From contig OMZE01000025.1 of assembly GCA_900315455.1 (NCBI GenBank), positions 1 to 63,539 of the forward strand: a DNA stretch of 63,539 nt, read 5' to 3'. Every line of letters starts with the position of its first letter. Within the stretch, counting starts at the first letter, position 1. Source of the stretch: an uncultured Prevotellaceae bacterium (GTDB lineage: Bacteria; Bacteroidota; Bacteroidia; Bacteroidales; Bacteroidaceae). This document shows positions 54,216 through 62,750 of this stretch, piece by piece. The notes beneath the pieces were generated by a model. The model made no database searches. It saw nothing but the letters and a program-made list of their open reading frames with translations, and was not told the DNA's origin. A program made the translations under genes and the position numbers.

Positions 54216-56180
54216 TCACCTGTCATACCCATACTCCGGGTTCTCATACATGGTGATGTTGATTTTGTAGCGCATCATCTCGTCGAGGTTGTGCACGGGG
54301 TGCTCCATGTCGGCGGGGATGGGTCGCTTGGAGAACTGCTGGAAGTAGAGCAGGCAGGCATCGCGCCACCATACCGCATCCCTGGCCTGGATGCGCAGTT
54401 TGCGCTGCACCTCCTCAAACCGCTGCTGGTCTACATAGGGCTGCATGGCGTCCCAAGTGGCGAGAAAAGCCCTTGCTTCGTGCACACCTTGTTCGTATTT
54501 ATGGCATAGTTCGTCCCAGAATGTCCGTCCGCTCTTCATCTTGAAGTCCCATGCCACATGGTGGAACCAGGTGAGGAACTCCTCCGGACAAGTGTTGATG
54601 TTGTTGAATTGGTCTCTGAGTGCGTCGGGATATTGCTCCACGGCCTTGCTGCCCGAGAGGGTGCGGTCGAAGCCCAGTCCTTTCTCGTCGGCCTGGTGGT
54701 AGTATTGTGGTGTCCAGTCGCGCCTGATTCCCGGTGCGTCATACCATGGCTCGGGTCCGTAGTGGTGTCCTCCGGCGAAGATGTGGTGCAGTCCGAGGGG
54801 CATCATGTAGTTCACTGCAGCCTCCCTGCTCTCCGTCATCACGTCAGTCATCGGTGTCACCAGCCGGCTGTCGTTGGTGAATGTCTGCTTCAGCCATTCT
54901 TTGGCGATATCCTCCGAGGAGAGTGTGGGGTTCCATGCCAGTCGTCCGAAGGCATACCAGTTGGCTTGTGCGAAGTGGTGACCGCACCAGTTGGTGTCGT
55001 CGCCGATGTTGGCTACCCCTGCCATGGCCTTGATGCGCTCCGGCTTCACGTAGTCGAGAAACTCCTTCCACATCGGTGCGAGGAACACTAGGTGGTTGGC
55101 AGCGCCGAGATACTCCTGCGTGATTTGAAACTCCACCATCGTCGGGGTGTTCTTCACCGAGGTGAAGAGCGGACTGTAGGGCTCACGCGGTTGGAAGTCT
55201 ACCGGACCGTTCTTTACCTGCAGGATGACGTTGTCGTGGAACTGTCCGTCGAGGGGCATGAACTCCTCGTAGGCTTGTCGGGCCCTGTCCTTGCTCTGTG
55301 GGTTGTAGACGAATGCCCTCCACATCACGATGCCTCCGTGCTTCTTCAGGATGTCGGCCATCATGTTGGCGCCTTCTGCGTGGGTGCGTCCGAAATCACA
55401 CGGTCCTGGCTCTCCTTCGGAGTTGGCTTTCACAAGGAATCCTCCGAAGTCGGGTATGAGTTTGTAGATTTCCGCTACCTTCTTCTTCCACCAGTCCACC
55501 ACCTGTGCGTTGAGCGGGTCGGCAGTCTCCAGCCCACCGAGTTTCATGGGTGAGGCGAAGTTGACGGAGAGATACACCTTGATGCCGTAGGGCCGCATCC
55601 ATTCTGCTATCTGCTTCACCTTCTGCAGGTTCTCTGTCGACAGTGCCTCGGGCTTGGCGTTCACGTTGTTGAGCACCGTACCGTTGATGCCTATCGATGC
55701 GTTGGCTCTCGCATAGATTTTCATCCTCTCCGGAGTGGGGTTGAGGAAGATGCTCCTTCCGGCGAATCCGCGTTCCACGGTGCCGTTGGGGTTGTCCCAG
55801 TGGTTGAGGATGCGAAGCGGATAGGTCGGTTTTTCCGAGATGGAGAGGTTGCCGACGTCCTCACCCATCTGTTGCAGTCGCAGCAGGTGGAAGGCGCCAT
55901 AGAGCAGTGCTGTGTTGTCGGCTCCTTCTATCACTGTCTTTCCCCCTCGTGAGGAGATGGTGTAACTGTCTTTCGACATCTTCTTCTGGCGTTTCAGCAC
56001 CACGGCACCGCCTTTCCAGTGTTGGCGCAGTTCGTCCATGGCGACGCAAGCCACTCCTGTGACGTTGTTGTTTTGTTGTTCGTCGAACCGCAGCCATAGG
56101 TTGCTGCCGTCTTCGCCTTTGGCTGTCGTGGCGATGGCCATGAAGATGCAGACCATCAGGGGATAGAGCACTTTTTTCAT
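54216..56180 (-). CDS. GH67 alpha-glucuronidase
   Basis: A 654-aa exported enzyme that removes 4-O-methyl-glucuronic acid from xylan side chains. It has a signal peptide (cleavage near TAKG), an N-terminal Rossmann-like domain to about 130, a TIM barrel with GGFLVKANSEGEPGPCDFGRT (general-acid Glu), and a C-terminal helical domain starting near HHVAWDFKMKSGRTFWDEL. I chose MKKVLYPLM at 56180, since upstream codons belong to the repeat array and promoter. It implies xylan use. Its promoter is the first unit of a tandem array of promoter-like repeats. Confidence 0.92.
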   Translation of the reverse strand: MKKVLYPLMVCIFMAIATTAKGEDGSNLWLRFDEQQNNNVTGVACVAMDELRQHWKGGAVVLKRQKKMSKDSYTISSRGGKTVIEGADNTALLYGAFHLLRLQQMGEDVGNLSISEKPTYPLRILNHWDNPNGTVERGFAGRSIFLNPTPERMKIYARANASIGINGTVLNNVNAKPEALSTENLQKVKQIAEWMRPYGIKVYLSVNFASPMKLGGLETADPLNAQVVDWWKKKVAEIYKLIPDFGGFLVKANSEGEPGPCDFGRTHAEGANMMADILKKHGGIVMWRAFVYNPQSKDRARQAYEEFMPLDGQFHDNVILQVKNGPVDFQPREPYSPLFTSVKNTPTMVEFQITQEYLGAANHLVFLAPMWKEFLDYVKPERIKAMAGVANIGDDTNWCGHHFAQANWYAFGRLAWNPTLSSEDIAKEWLKQTFTNDSRLVTPMTDVMTESREAAVNYMMPLGLHHIFAGGHHYGPEPWYDAPGIRRDWTPQYYHQADEKGLGFDRTLSGSKAVEQYPDALRDQFNNINTCPEEFLTWFHHVAWDFKMKSGRTFWDELCHKYEQGVHEARAFLATWDAMQPYVDQQRFEEVQRKLRIQARDAVWWRDACLLYFQQFSKRPIPADMEHPVHNLDEMMRYKINITMYENPEYGYDR

Positions 56181-56213
56181 CGTTGTTGTTGTAAGGTTAG
56201 TTTTTTCAAAGGT

Positions 56214-56245
56214 CAAAGATAGTGAAAGGTGAGCGAAATGCCAAA
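56214..56245 (-). promoter_or_regulatory. Consensus promoter of the GH67 gene
   Basis: Reverse strand TTTG (56245-56242), 20-base spacer, TATCTTTG (56221-56214). It gives a 5' leader of about 25 bases before the GH67 start. Confidence 0.8.
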
Positions 56246-56524
56246 AGAATCGAAGATTATTTTGCATTTCCGAACCGCATCCTATCTTCGCCGCGCAGCG
56301 GCAAAGTAGTGAAAGGTGAGAGAAAAACCAAAAGAATCGAAGATTATTTTGCATTTCCGAACCGCATCCTGTCTTCGGCGGAGCCAAAGTAGTGAAAGGT
56401 GAGAGAAAAACCAAAAGAATCGAAGATTATTTTGTTTTTCCGAACCGCATCCTATCTTCGGCGGAGCCAAAGTAGTGAAAGGTGAGAGAAAAACCAAAAG
56501 AATCGAAGATTATTTTGCATTTTT
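56221..56524. repeat. Tandem array of ~83-87-bp promoter-like units
   Basis: Unit starts at 56221, 56308, 56391 and 56474 (periods 87, 83 and 83; the last is partial, to 56524). All share a TTTTGG-spacer-TTTCACTA core. Only the unit next to the gene keeps an intact TAnnTTTG box (in the flanking bases); in the other three the box is TACTTTG, one base short. They look like decayed or silent promoter copies. Confidence 0.85.
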
Positions 56525-56613
56525 GCCAAGCCTTTGGCTTGGAGGGTCACAACAACCCCAACCCCTTCTTGTGGTCCTAAGAAGGGGGCATTACGGGCAA
56601 AAGCCCGTGAAAA

Positions 56614-56827
56614 TCGGCTGCGCCTCAGCAAACTGAAAGTAAACTTTCGTTTGCATTCGGCTTGCACGATTTTTCAACCCCATAACCCCATCCCAAGGCC
56701 CTTCCCCTCTTCAGGGGAAGGGATGCAACCGCTCGCATCCGCTCGCTCGGTCATTGAGTTGCACTCGATTGTCGGCTGCGCCTCAGCAAACTGAAAGAAA
56801 ACTTTCGTTTGCATTCGGCTTGCACGA
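56614..56827. repeat. Pair of 56-bp direct repeats with hairpin
   Basis: Copies at 56614-56669 and 56772-56827 differ by one base. Each contains CAAACTGAAAG...CTTTCGTTTG, an imperfect hairpin. The 102 bases between them contain CCCTTCCCCTCTTC/GGGGAAGGG. They are probably a REP-like dispersed element of this genome. No gene is visible in 56530-57060. Confidence 0.8.
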
Positions 56828-57024
56828 CAATTAAGGTATCCGCGACCCATCAAAGAGTCGCGGGGAGATTCCCTACGCAACAGAGTTGCGATTGTTTGTG
56901 TTCGCTCCGCTCACCTAAATGGCGATTGTTCATGTTTGCTCGCATATTAAACATCAAACCTCAAATCTCCTGCCCCTGTCGCATTTTTATCTTGTATATG
57001 CCTTTTCATGTGCCAACTTTTCAT

Positions 57025-57032
57025 TACCTTTG
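57025..57032 (+). promoter_or_regulatory. -7 promoter box of the S41 gene
   Basis: TACCTTTG, 30 bases before the ATG at 57063. No good -33 element. Confidence 0.5.
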
Positions 57033-57062
57033 CGTGACAAAACGCTAACTAACTTTTAAGAA

Positions 57063-59027
57063 ATGAAACATTACACAACTATTTGGCACTCTAAAAAACT
57101 ACTTCTCATCATTCCCATGGCGATGATAGCCGTTACTTCTTTGATGGCCCAGACTTCCAACCCCAAAGGACTCTACAGGCTAACGGAAATCGTCCATCAA
57201 GACGGCAAGCATTTGGAGGCAGGTTACAAACAGTATAAATATTGTCAGGACAATCTCGCGCTTACGCTTACCTACAATCCGAATGTATTCAAGAACCAAC
57301 CGTTCAACTTCTCCGTTTCCAATCCCGACGGCAAGCCCCTGCGCCTCACAGGCGAACTCTCAAAGACCGAGAACAAGGGAACGCAGGTGATTGCCACCTC
57401 TGACAGCACATTCACCCTACGTTGGTATAACGACCGCAGTGGTATAGGCGAGCGCCTGTTCCCCTCTCAGACAAACATTGACGAACGATACGAATTGGTG
57501 AAAGATACCACCGATGCCATACAGCGGTCGTTGAACCTGCTGCAAATGAATTTTGGTGCCGGCTGCCATCGTCTGCAAGGGGTTTGGAAATTGCGTGGCG
57601 TCCAACAATCAAGCAATGCCACCTCACAATATTGGATTGTAAAGAGCGGACCCGAAACATATCAGATTCTCGGCAGCCATGAAGCAGTGACAGTCGTTGC
57701 CAATCCAGATTTTCCAAGTGCTAATCTGCAGTGCCAATTTACGCCATGCACCTATTTGAGTGAAAATGCCTTCGATTTTGCCGGGCAGACATTCATCGTA
57801 AACTGGTTTGACGGCGAGACCATTTCGGTGACGGGCATCAACGACGCAGGACGTCCCTTTGTGACGATATGGGACCGTTGTGGCCTTCCTCAGAACATCC
57901 AGGATGTCTTTGGCACTCGCATCCCCCCGATGAAAAAGGATATCTCGCGCTTCTTCACCAATGAATTCATGAAGAAATACGGTGCCCAACCCGATTCCAT
58001 CCGCCTCGCCTTCGAGACTTTCGACTTTGCGGTAGATGCCAACGAACGCAACAACGCCATCTTCCCTGTCTTGATGCGGAATGGTTTTGAGAGCGAATAC
58101 ATCAGCATGAAAGACACGCTCCTCGCACGCTTGATGAGAGGTAAAATCAATGCCGATGAGGCAGTGGGACGGTATGTGTTCTGGTTTAATAAGAATTTCG
58201 ACCGCCATACGAATTGCTCCTCACAGTTCTTCCGTCAATTGAAGTCAGAATCCTTCATCGACTACACCACGCTTATCCCACAATATCATCCCGAACCGGT
58301 AGGATGCAAGGTCGACAACGACACCTACCTCCTGCGCCTGCCATCCTGTATGGGTGATCTGCCCACTTGGGAATGGATGCTGAAAAAGGAGGAAGAGTTC
58401 AAGCAGTCGGGGTGTAAGTACCTGATTCTCGACCTCCGTGGAAACAGTGGCGGCAGCGATGCCTTCAGCGAACTGTTTGCCAAGATGATGTGCGATTGCA
58501 GTGCGATGAACGACGAACAGTCATACTATATGAACAGCACCGCCAACAACAATGCGTTGAAAAAATACTGCGAGACTTTCCCTGGGACATTCATGGACCG
58601 TGTACTGGCAGAAACGGCTACGGCGGAAGAGGGGAGTCTCATCAACTGGAACACTGTTCTCAAAGGAACTGATGCATACATTCCTTTGGTGCGCAAAGGC
58701 GCCATCATCATCGACAATTACAGTGCAAGTGCGGGTGAAACACCTGTCAGGCTTGTTCGCAACCACTCCAAGAGCCATGCCACGGTCTATGGCAAGGAGC
58801 GTACAGCGGGTTGTGAGTTGTCGGGCAACTGCAACACCATCCGCTTGCCCCATAGCAGCATATTCTTCACCTACCCTATGACAGTGGATGCAGAATTTGA
58901 GAAGGCGTGCAGGGAACGAAACCCAGGCCACAAGCCCGATGTCATCATTCCCCTGCCTTATCCAAAACAACTGACCGACAACATCGACCCCTGGGTGCTC
59001 TGGGTAGCAAAAAAGATGAAGAAGTAG
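57063..59027 (+). CDS. Exported S41-family (C-terminal processing/tricorn-type) peptidase
   Basis: A 654-aa exported protein. Signal peptide (cleavage near SLMAQ, residue 30), an N-terminal part with a duplicated DUF-type beta domain (SNPKGLYRLTEIV..., HRLQGVWKLRGVQ...), then the S41 domain from about 380: LILDLRGNSGGSDAFSELF and the catalytic region IIIDNYSASAGET with the nucleophile Ser in SASAGE. No PDZ domain is clear. S41 proteases with such leaders are common in Bacteroidota envelopes. Substrate unknown. Confidence 0.85.
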   Translation: MKHYTTIWHSKKLLLIIPMAMIAVTSLMAQTSNPKGLYRLTEIVHQDGKHLEAGYKQYKYCQDNLALTLTYNPNVFKNQPFNFSVSNPDGKPLRLTGELSKTENKGTQVIATSDSTFTLRWYNDRSGIGERLFPSQTNIDERYELVKDTTDAIQRSLNLLQMNFGAGCHRLQGVWKLRGVQQSSNATSQYWIVKSGPETYQILGSHEAVTVVANPDFPSANLQCQFTPCTYLSENAFDFAGQTFIVNWFDGETISVTGINDAGRPFVTIWDRCGLPQNIQDVFGTRIPPMKKDISRFFTNEFMKKYGAQPDSIRLAFETFDFAVDANERNNAIFPVLMRNGFESEYISMKDTLLARLMRGKINADEAVGRYVFWFNKNFDRHTNCSSQFFRQLKSESFIDYTTLIPQYHPEPVGCKVDNDTYLLRLPSCMGDLPTWEWMLKKEEEFKQSGCKYLILDLRGNSGGSDAFSELFAKMMCDCSAMNDEQSYYMNSTANNNALKKYCETFPGTFMDRVLAETATAEEGSLINWNTVLKGTDAYIPLVRKGAIIIDNYSASAGETPVRLVRNHSKSHATVYGKERTAGCELSGNCNTIRLPHSSIFFTYPMTVDAEFEKACRERNPGHKPDVIIPLPYPKQLTDNIDPWVLWVAKKMKK

Positions 59028-59126
59028 GTTGAGGACCTGCCTTCTGTACGGACATGCATCAAGCACGTCCCTACGGCATGAATCTTGATAACTTTCTAGG
59101 AATTCTGACCCAGACAGCGTCACTTC

Positions 59127-61904
59127 TTATCTCACTTTGTTGTTGAGTCGCTTGCAGAATTCCACACTCACTCCCTCTATGCTCTCGCCGGGGAGCAGTT
59201 GACCTATGGCGATGACGCGGAACCACTGGTATGGCCTTCCGCTGCGGAACCGCAGGTACTGGTTGGCACTGCTGCCGATATAGTGCCATTCTGCCAGGTC
59301 ATCGCTGCCATAGAGTGCCACGCCCACATGACTGCCGCCAGGTCCCCGGTGGCAGAACAGTCCGCGCACCATCACCCTCAGAGCCGTCTTCGGCACGTGG
59401 CGCAGCGACAGCGAGAGCGGACGGCTGCACACCATCACCGCTGCTCTTCCGTGTGTCTCTCCGTCGTAGTCTACCCTTGCCAATTGCTGTATGCCGTCGG
59501 TCGTGCGGAGCACCCAGGTGGTGTCGCCGTCGCTGATGCTGCTGTCGAAGGCAGTGACGGCAGCGCCCCATTGCTTGCTCCTGAGCGAGTAGACGAGGGC
59601 GAGTGAACAGTCGGGGTGGTGTAGCCACAGCAGGTGGTGTGTGGCGTCGTAGTGGATTCGTGCGTGTGGGATGAACTCCCTGGTGAGGGTGGGGAGGTCG
59701 ATGGCGATGCCGTCGAGTGTGGGTTCGGTGGCGATGATACGGGCGAGGTGGGGCAGGAGGGTAGAGTGGAACGACTCGCCGAGGAGCGCGTCGGAGAGAC
59801 ACGTGCTCGTCGACCCCTTCACCATCATCAGTCCGCGTGGGGTGGGGTAGACCACGGCATCGTCGGTAGTGGCAACGTGTGCCCCTGCTGCCACGCCCTG
59901 CCGCGTCACGGTCTGCTGTGCCTGCCACCGTTCCTTAGAGAGTCGCATCACCCATATCCCCTGTGTGGTGAAGGCGTAGTATTGTCCGTCGCCGAACAGT
60001 CCATCGGCGGTGCGGCGGGTGTTCGACACCAACTGTGTCACCTCTCCGCTGCCCACGTGTACTGCCGCCGACGTGGGGAAGACGAAAGGGTTGCCTTTTG
60101 CCGAGGTGAGGATGAGCGACGTGTCGCGTGGCATCGTCCATGCCGCCCTTGCCCTCTCTGCCTGTGCCTCCCACTCTTCGGCGGTGGCGTTCTGCCAGAG
60201 CATGAAACTGTTGTGGTAGATGCCGCTGTCGGTGTCGAGGGAGAGCACTGCCGCCTGTTGCAGGAGCAGACTGTGTAGGGCGTCGCGCTCCACGCGGTGT
60301 GCCCCTCCGCTGGCGGTGTGCACACTCATCGCGATGCCCTTCTGGCGTAGCCTGTCGAGGTGCTGCGTGGTGGTGAAGTAGTGCGCGCCGTTGCTGGTGG
60401 CGAGCCTGACGTGGTAGGTCAGTTGTGTGATGTCGTCGGCTGCCACCATCATCATGCCGGGGATGGGATATTGCACCTCATCTCTCCACCACACCTCGGG
60501 CTGCGAGGCATGCGTCGTCTTTGCGCACACCACCACGTCGCAGCGCTGTCCGAGAGGATTGTCGGCGATATCCGCCCGGCTCCCTGCTATCCCCTCGCTC
60601 TCTATGGCGGCATCGCGCTGTGCGGGGTCGAGGGCGAGGCGTGCTGCCGCGTCGAGGGTGAGGTAGCGGTAGGTGAGACCGATGGCGAATGGCGACCTCA
60701 GTCGCCGTGCCACCGCGGCTATGCTCAGTCGGTTGTCGTGGTCGCAAGCCACCTTAGCGCCGCAGCCCCAGCGCCGCAGGTCGCCGAGGTCGATGGCCTC
60801 TCCGGTGGCGTCGGCCTGTGGCACAAGCAGTGGTGTGCCCCACTGGTCATGGCCTATCGTCATTGCCTTGTAGAATATCAGGTTGTCGAAGGCGTCGGCC
60901 ACCGCCTGTCTTCCTTTCTGCGCGAAGGTGAGTGCCGTGGTACGTCCCTCCATGTCGCTGACGATGGTGGCAGCCTGCCGTATGTCGAGCATCGTCAGTT
61001 CACGGGTGAGGAAGATGTCGACGCCGGAGATGACCTTGGCGGCCTTCTCGCCTTGCCGCATGTCGATGGTGATGGTGTGGCGGTGCATGTAGGTGGTGGC
61101 GTGCAGCGTGCCAGCCTCGCGGTCGGCGGTGATGGTGTGGGGCAAGGCGGCGGGAAGCAGCGCGAAGATGTTGGAGCAGAGCATGTGACTGCCGTCGGCC
61201 ATCCTGAGGGCGGCGATGCCGAAGCGCACGTTGTGGTGTGTTCCCTGTCCGAGTCGTGCCGCCTGGTTGTCGGCAGCCGATGCCATCATCGCCGCCACCA
61301 TCGTGGCTCCCGTGGCATAGGCGTCGTCGGTGGCGTAGAAGTCGGGAAACATCCGTTCTGCCAGGCGCTGGCGGCCGTCGAGTACGGCGGTGGGACAGTC
61401 GAGCCACGTGGCGAGGGTGGTGGTGATGGGCAGCGTCACGTCGCAGCGTTGCTGGTTGTCCTGCGTCAGCGTGATGTCGTAGAGCAGGTCGTCGGTGCCG
61501 ATGACGGTATAGTCGTTGGCGGCATTGTCCCACAGTGCGTAGTGGGTGTCGCTGTCGCTTACCATGCAGAGGGTGTCGCCCACGGCAGCGAAGGCGTTCA
61601 CTGGTTCAGCATCCTCGTAGAGGGGGTGCAGACAGAGTGGCGCGTCGGCATCGGTCCATGCGTAGGCATGTGTCGTGCCGTTGGAAGCCATGCGTAGGAT
61701 GAGATGGCGGTAGTCGTTGCCTTGGTGTATTCCCGCCAACTGGCATCCGCCCGGGGTGGCGCCTCTCGTCAGCAGTCTTGGTGTGATGGGGTGCAGGGCG
61801 CCGTCTTCTGCGATGAGGTTGAGCAGCATGGCGCTGTCGCCCTCTGCCGCTTCGTGGTCGGTGGGACAACTGCTCAGTCCGTTGAAGGTGATGTGTTTTC
61901 TCAT
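59127..61904 (-). CDS. Large phage structural protein (P22 gp10-like stabiliser/tail-hub candidate)
   Basis: A 925-aa protein, start MRKHITFNGLSSCPTDH at 61904. It opens with MLLNLIAEDGALHPITPRL, a lead seen in phage neck/stabilisation proteins of Bacteroidales prophages, then repeated beta blades (YALWDNAANDYTVIGTDDLLYDI, GQYYAFTTQGIWVMRLS, DDAVVYPTPRGLMMVKGS) like a propeller, and a C-terminal beta domain (LYGSDDLAEWHYIGSSANQYLRFRSGRPYQWFRVIAIG). No signal peptide. The call as gp10/tail-hub type rests on composition and arrangement, not on a diagnostic motif. It is intact and follows two small genes in operon order. Confidence 0.5.
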   Translation of the reverse strand: MRKHITFNGLSSCPTDHEAAEGDSAMLLNLIAEDGALHPITPRLLTRGATPGGCQLAGIHQGNDYRHLILRMASNGTTHAYAWTDADAPLCLHPLYEDAEPVNAFAAVGDTLCMVSDSDTHYALWDNAANDYTVIGTDDLLYDITLTQDNQQRCDVTLPITTTLATWLDCPTAVLDGRQRLAERMFPDFYATDDAYATGATMVAAMMASAADNQAARLGQGTHHNVRFGIAALRMADGSHMLCSNIFALLPAALPHTITADREAGTLHATTYMHRHTITIDMRQGEKAAKVISGVDIFLTRELTMLDIRQAATIVSDMEGRTTALTFAQKGRQAVADAFDNLIFYKAMTIGHDQWGTPLLVPQADATGEAIDLGDLRRWGCGAKVACDHDNRLSIAAVARRLRSPFAIGLTYRYLTLDAAARLALDPAQRDAAIESEGIAGSRADIADNPLGQRCDVVVCAKTTHASQPEVWWRDEVQYPIPGMMMVAADDITQLTYHVRLATSNGAHYFTTTQHLDRLRQKGIAMSVHTASGGAHRVERDALHSLLLQQAAVLSLDTDSGIYHNSFMLWQNATAEEWEAQAERARAAWTMPRDTSLILTSAKGNPFVFPTSAAVHVGSGEVTQLVSNTRRTADGLFGDGQYYAFTTQGIWVMRLSKERWQAQQTVTRQGVAAGAHVATTDDAVVYPTPRGLMMVKGSTSTCLSDALLGESFHSTLLPHLARIIATEPTLDGIAIDLPTLTREFIPHARIHYDATHHLLWLHHPDCSLALVYSLRSKQWGAAVTAFDSSISDGDTTWVLRTTDGIQQLARVDYDGETHGRAAVMVCSRPLSLSLRHVPKTALRVMVRGLFCHRGPGGSHVGVALYGSDDLAEWHYIGSSANQYLRFRSGRPYQWFRVIAIGQLLPGESIEGVSVEFCKRLNNKVR

Positions 61905-61917
61905 GGTGTTGGTGTTG

Positions 61918-62328
61918 TCATGGTTGTGGGTCAATAAAGATGGTTTGTTGGAATGGCGCGGTGATGAGGGGCAGTGCTGTTCCCAGGCTGTCGATGTGTG
62001 TCGGACAGCCCACGCAGAGTGTCACCCGCTGCTGCTTCTGGCAGGTCTCGAGGATGTGGCATGCCAGGCGCTTGCTGTGCAGCCTGAAGTAGTGGCCGTT
62101 GCCCTTTGCCGGCTTGCAGGCACCGGCATGTCGTCCGAGGGTGTCGCCGGCACGCCGCGCGACATAGAGGTAGTGTTCGGCAGGGGTGTCGTCGGTGGTG
62201 GCAATGTTGAGCACGTCGCCGCGTTGCAGGTGCAGGGTGCCTGCCACATGGGCGGTGATGTCGATGCGCCCGTCGGCGTGGAAGGTGATGTCGCCTTGCC
62301 GGGTGTTGGTGATGAGTTGGCGTATCAT
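61918..62328 (-). CDS. Small phage-type protein
   Basis: A 136-aa beta-rich protein: DITFHADGRIDITAHVAGTL, EHYLYVARRAGD and a C-terminal VTLCVGCPTHIDSLGTA. ATG at 62328 overlaps the stop of the upstream gene (ATGA); an ATG at 62343 is possible. It ends 13 bases before the gp10-like gene, so the three are one operon. Not recognised. Confidence 0.5.
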   Translation of the reverse strand: MIRQLITNTRQGDITFHADGRIDITAHVAGTLHLQRGDVLNIATTDDTPAEHYLYVARRAGDTLGRHAGACKPAKGNGHYFRLHSKRLACHILETCQKQQRVTLCVGCPTHIDSLGTALPLITAPFQQTIFIDPQP

Positions 62329-62555
62329 CGGCGTGTCCTCCATCTGAAGGTTACGGTGGTGATGTAGACGTAGGTGCGTGTCTGCTCGATGCGCTGTCGG
62401 TGGGCTTCGGCAGATGCTTTGGTGAAGTGGATTTGTGAGGCGATGTCGTAACGGTCGCTTCCCCGCTCGCCGATGATGACGGCATAGCAGCGCCTGCCAA
62501 ACAAAAAGGTGCTGAGTGACTTGAAGAACTTCCCTAATAATGTGTATATTTTCAT
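62325..62555 (-). CDS. Small phage-type protein, first gene of the gp10-like operon
   Basis: A 76-aa basic protein: MKIYTLLGKFFKSLSTFLFGRRCYAVI then a Glu/Arg-rich helix (ASAEAHRQRIEQTRTYV) ending in FRWRTRR. A single N-terminal hydrophobic stretch may be a membrane anchor. It overlaps the next start (ATGA). Role unknown. Confidence 0.5.
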   Translation of the reverse strand: MKIYTLLGKFFKSLSTFLFGRRCYAVIIGERGSDRYDIASQIHFTKASAEAHRQRIEQTRTYVYITTVTFRWRTRR

Positions 62556-62594
62556 TGCTAATCTGAAGAATTATATAAAATATTTATTATAAAA

Positions 62595-62626
62595 TTTGCA
62601 TAATTGAGAAATAGTATGTATATTTG
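62595..62626 (+). promoter_or_regulatory. Consensus promoter of the S24 repressor gene
   Basis: TTTG at 62595-62598, 20-base spacer, TATATTTG at 62619-62626: a full match to the Bacteroidota consensus. The leader is about 120 bases. Confidence 0.85.
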
Positions 62627-62633
62627 CCGCAGA

Positions 62634-62680
62634 ATCGAAAGATTGTTAGTTAGATGTTTCGATTTTCGACTGCAAATATA
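62634..62680. promoter_or_regulatory. Inverted-repeat operator candidate with divergent -7 box
   Basis: ATCGAAA (62634-62640) and TTTCGAT (62657-62663), with a further TTTCGA (62664-62669), just downstream of the repressor promoter. A reverse -7 box TATATTTG (62680-62673) for the phage operon overlaps this region. A repressor bound here could control both directions. Confidence 0.6.
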
Positions 62681-62750
62681 AACACAAAAGTCAAAAACAG
62701 CAATAGGAAATTTATATTTTAACAATAATTTAACAATTGGAGGTAAAACT

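Noticed and set aside
56221-56524. CRISPR-like array
   Set aside because: The whole 83-87-bp unit repeats with no unique spacers and contains promoter elements; there are no cas genes.
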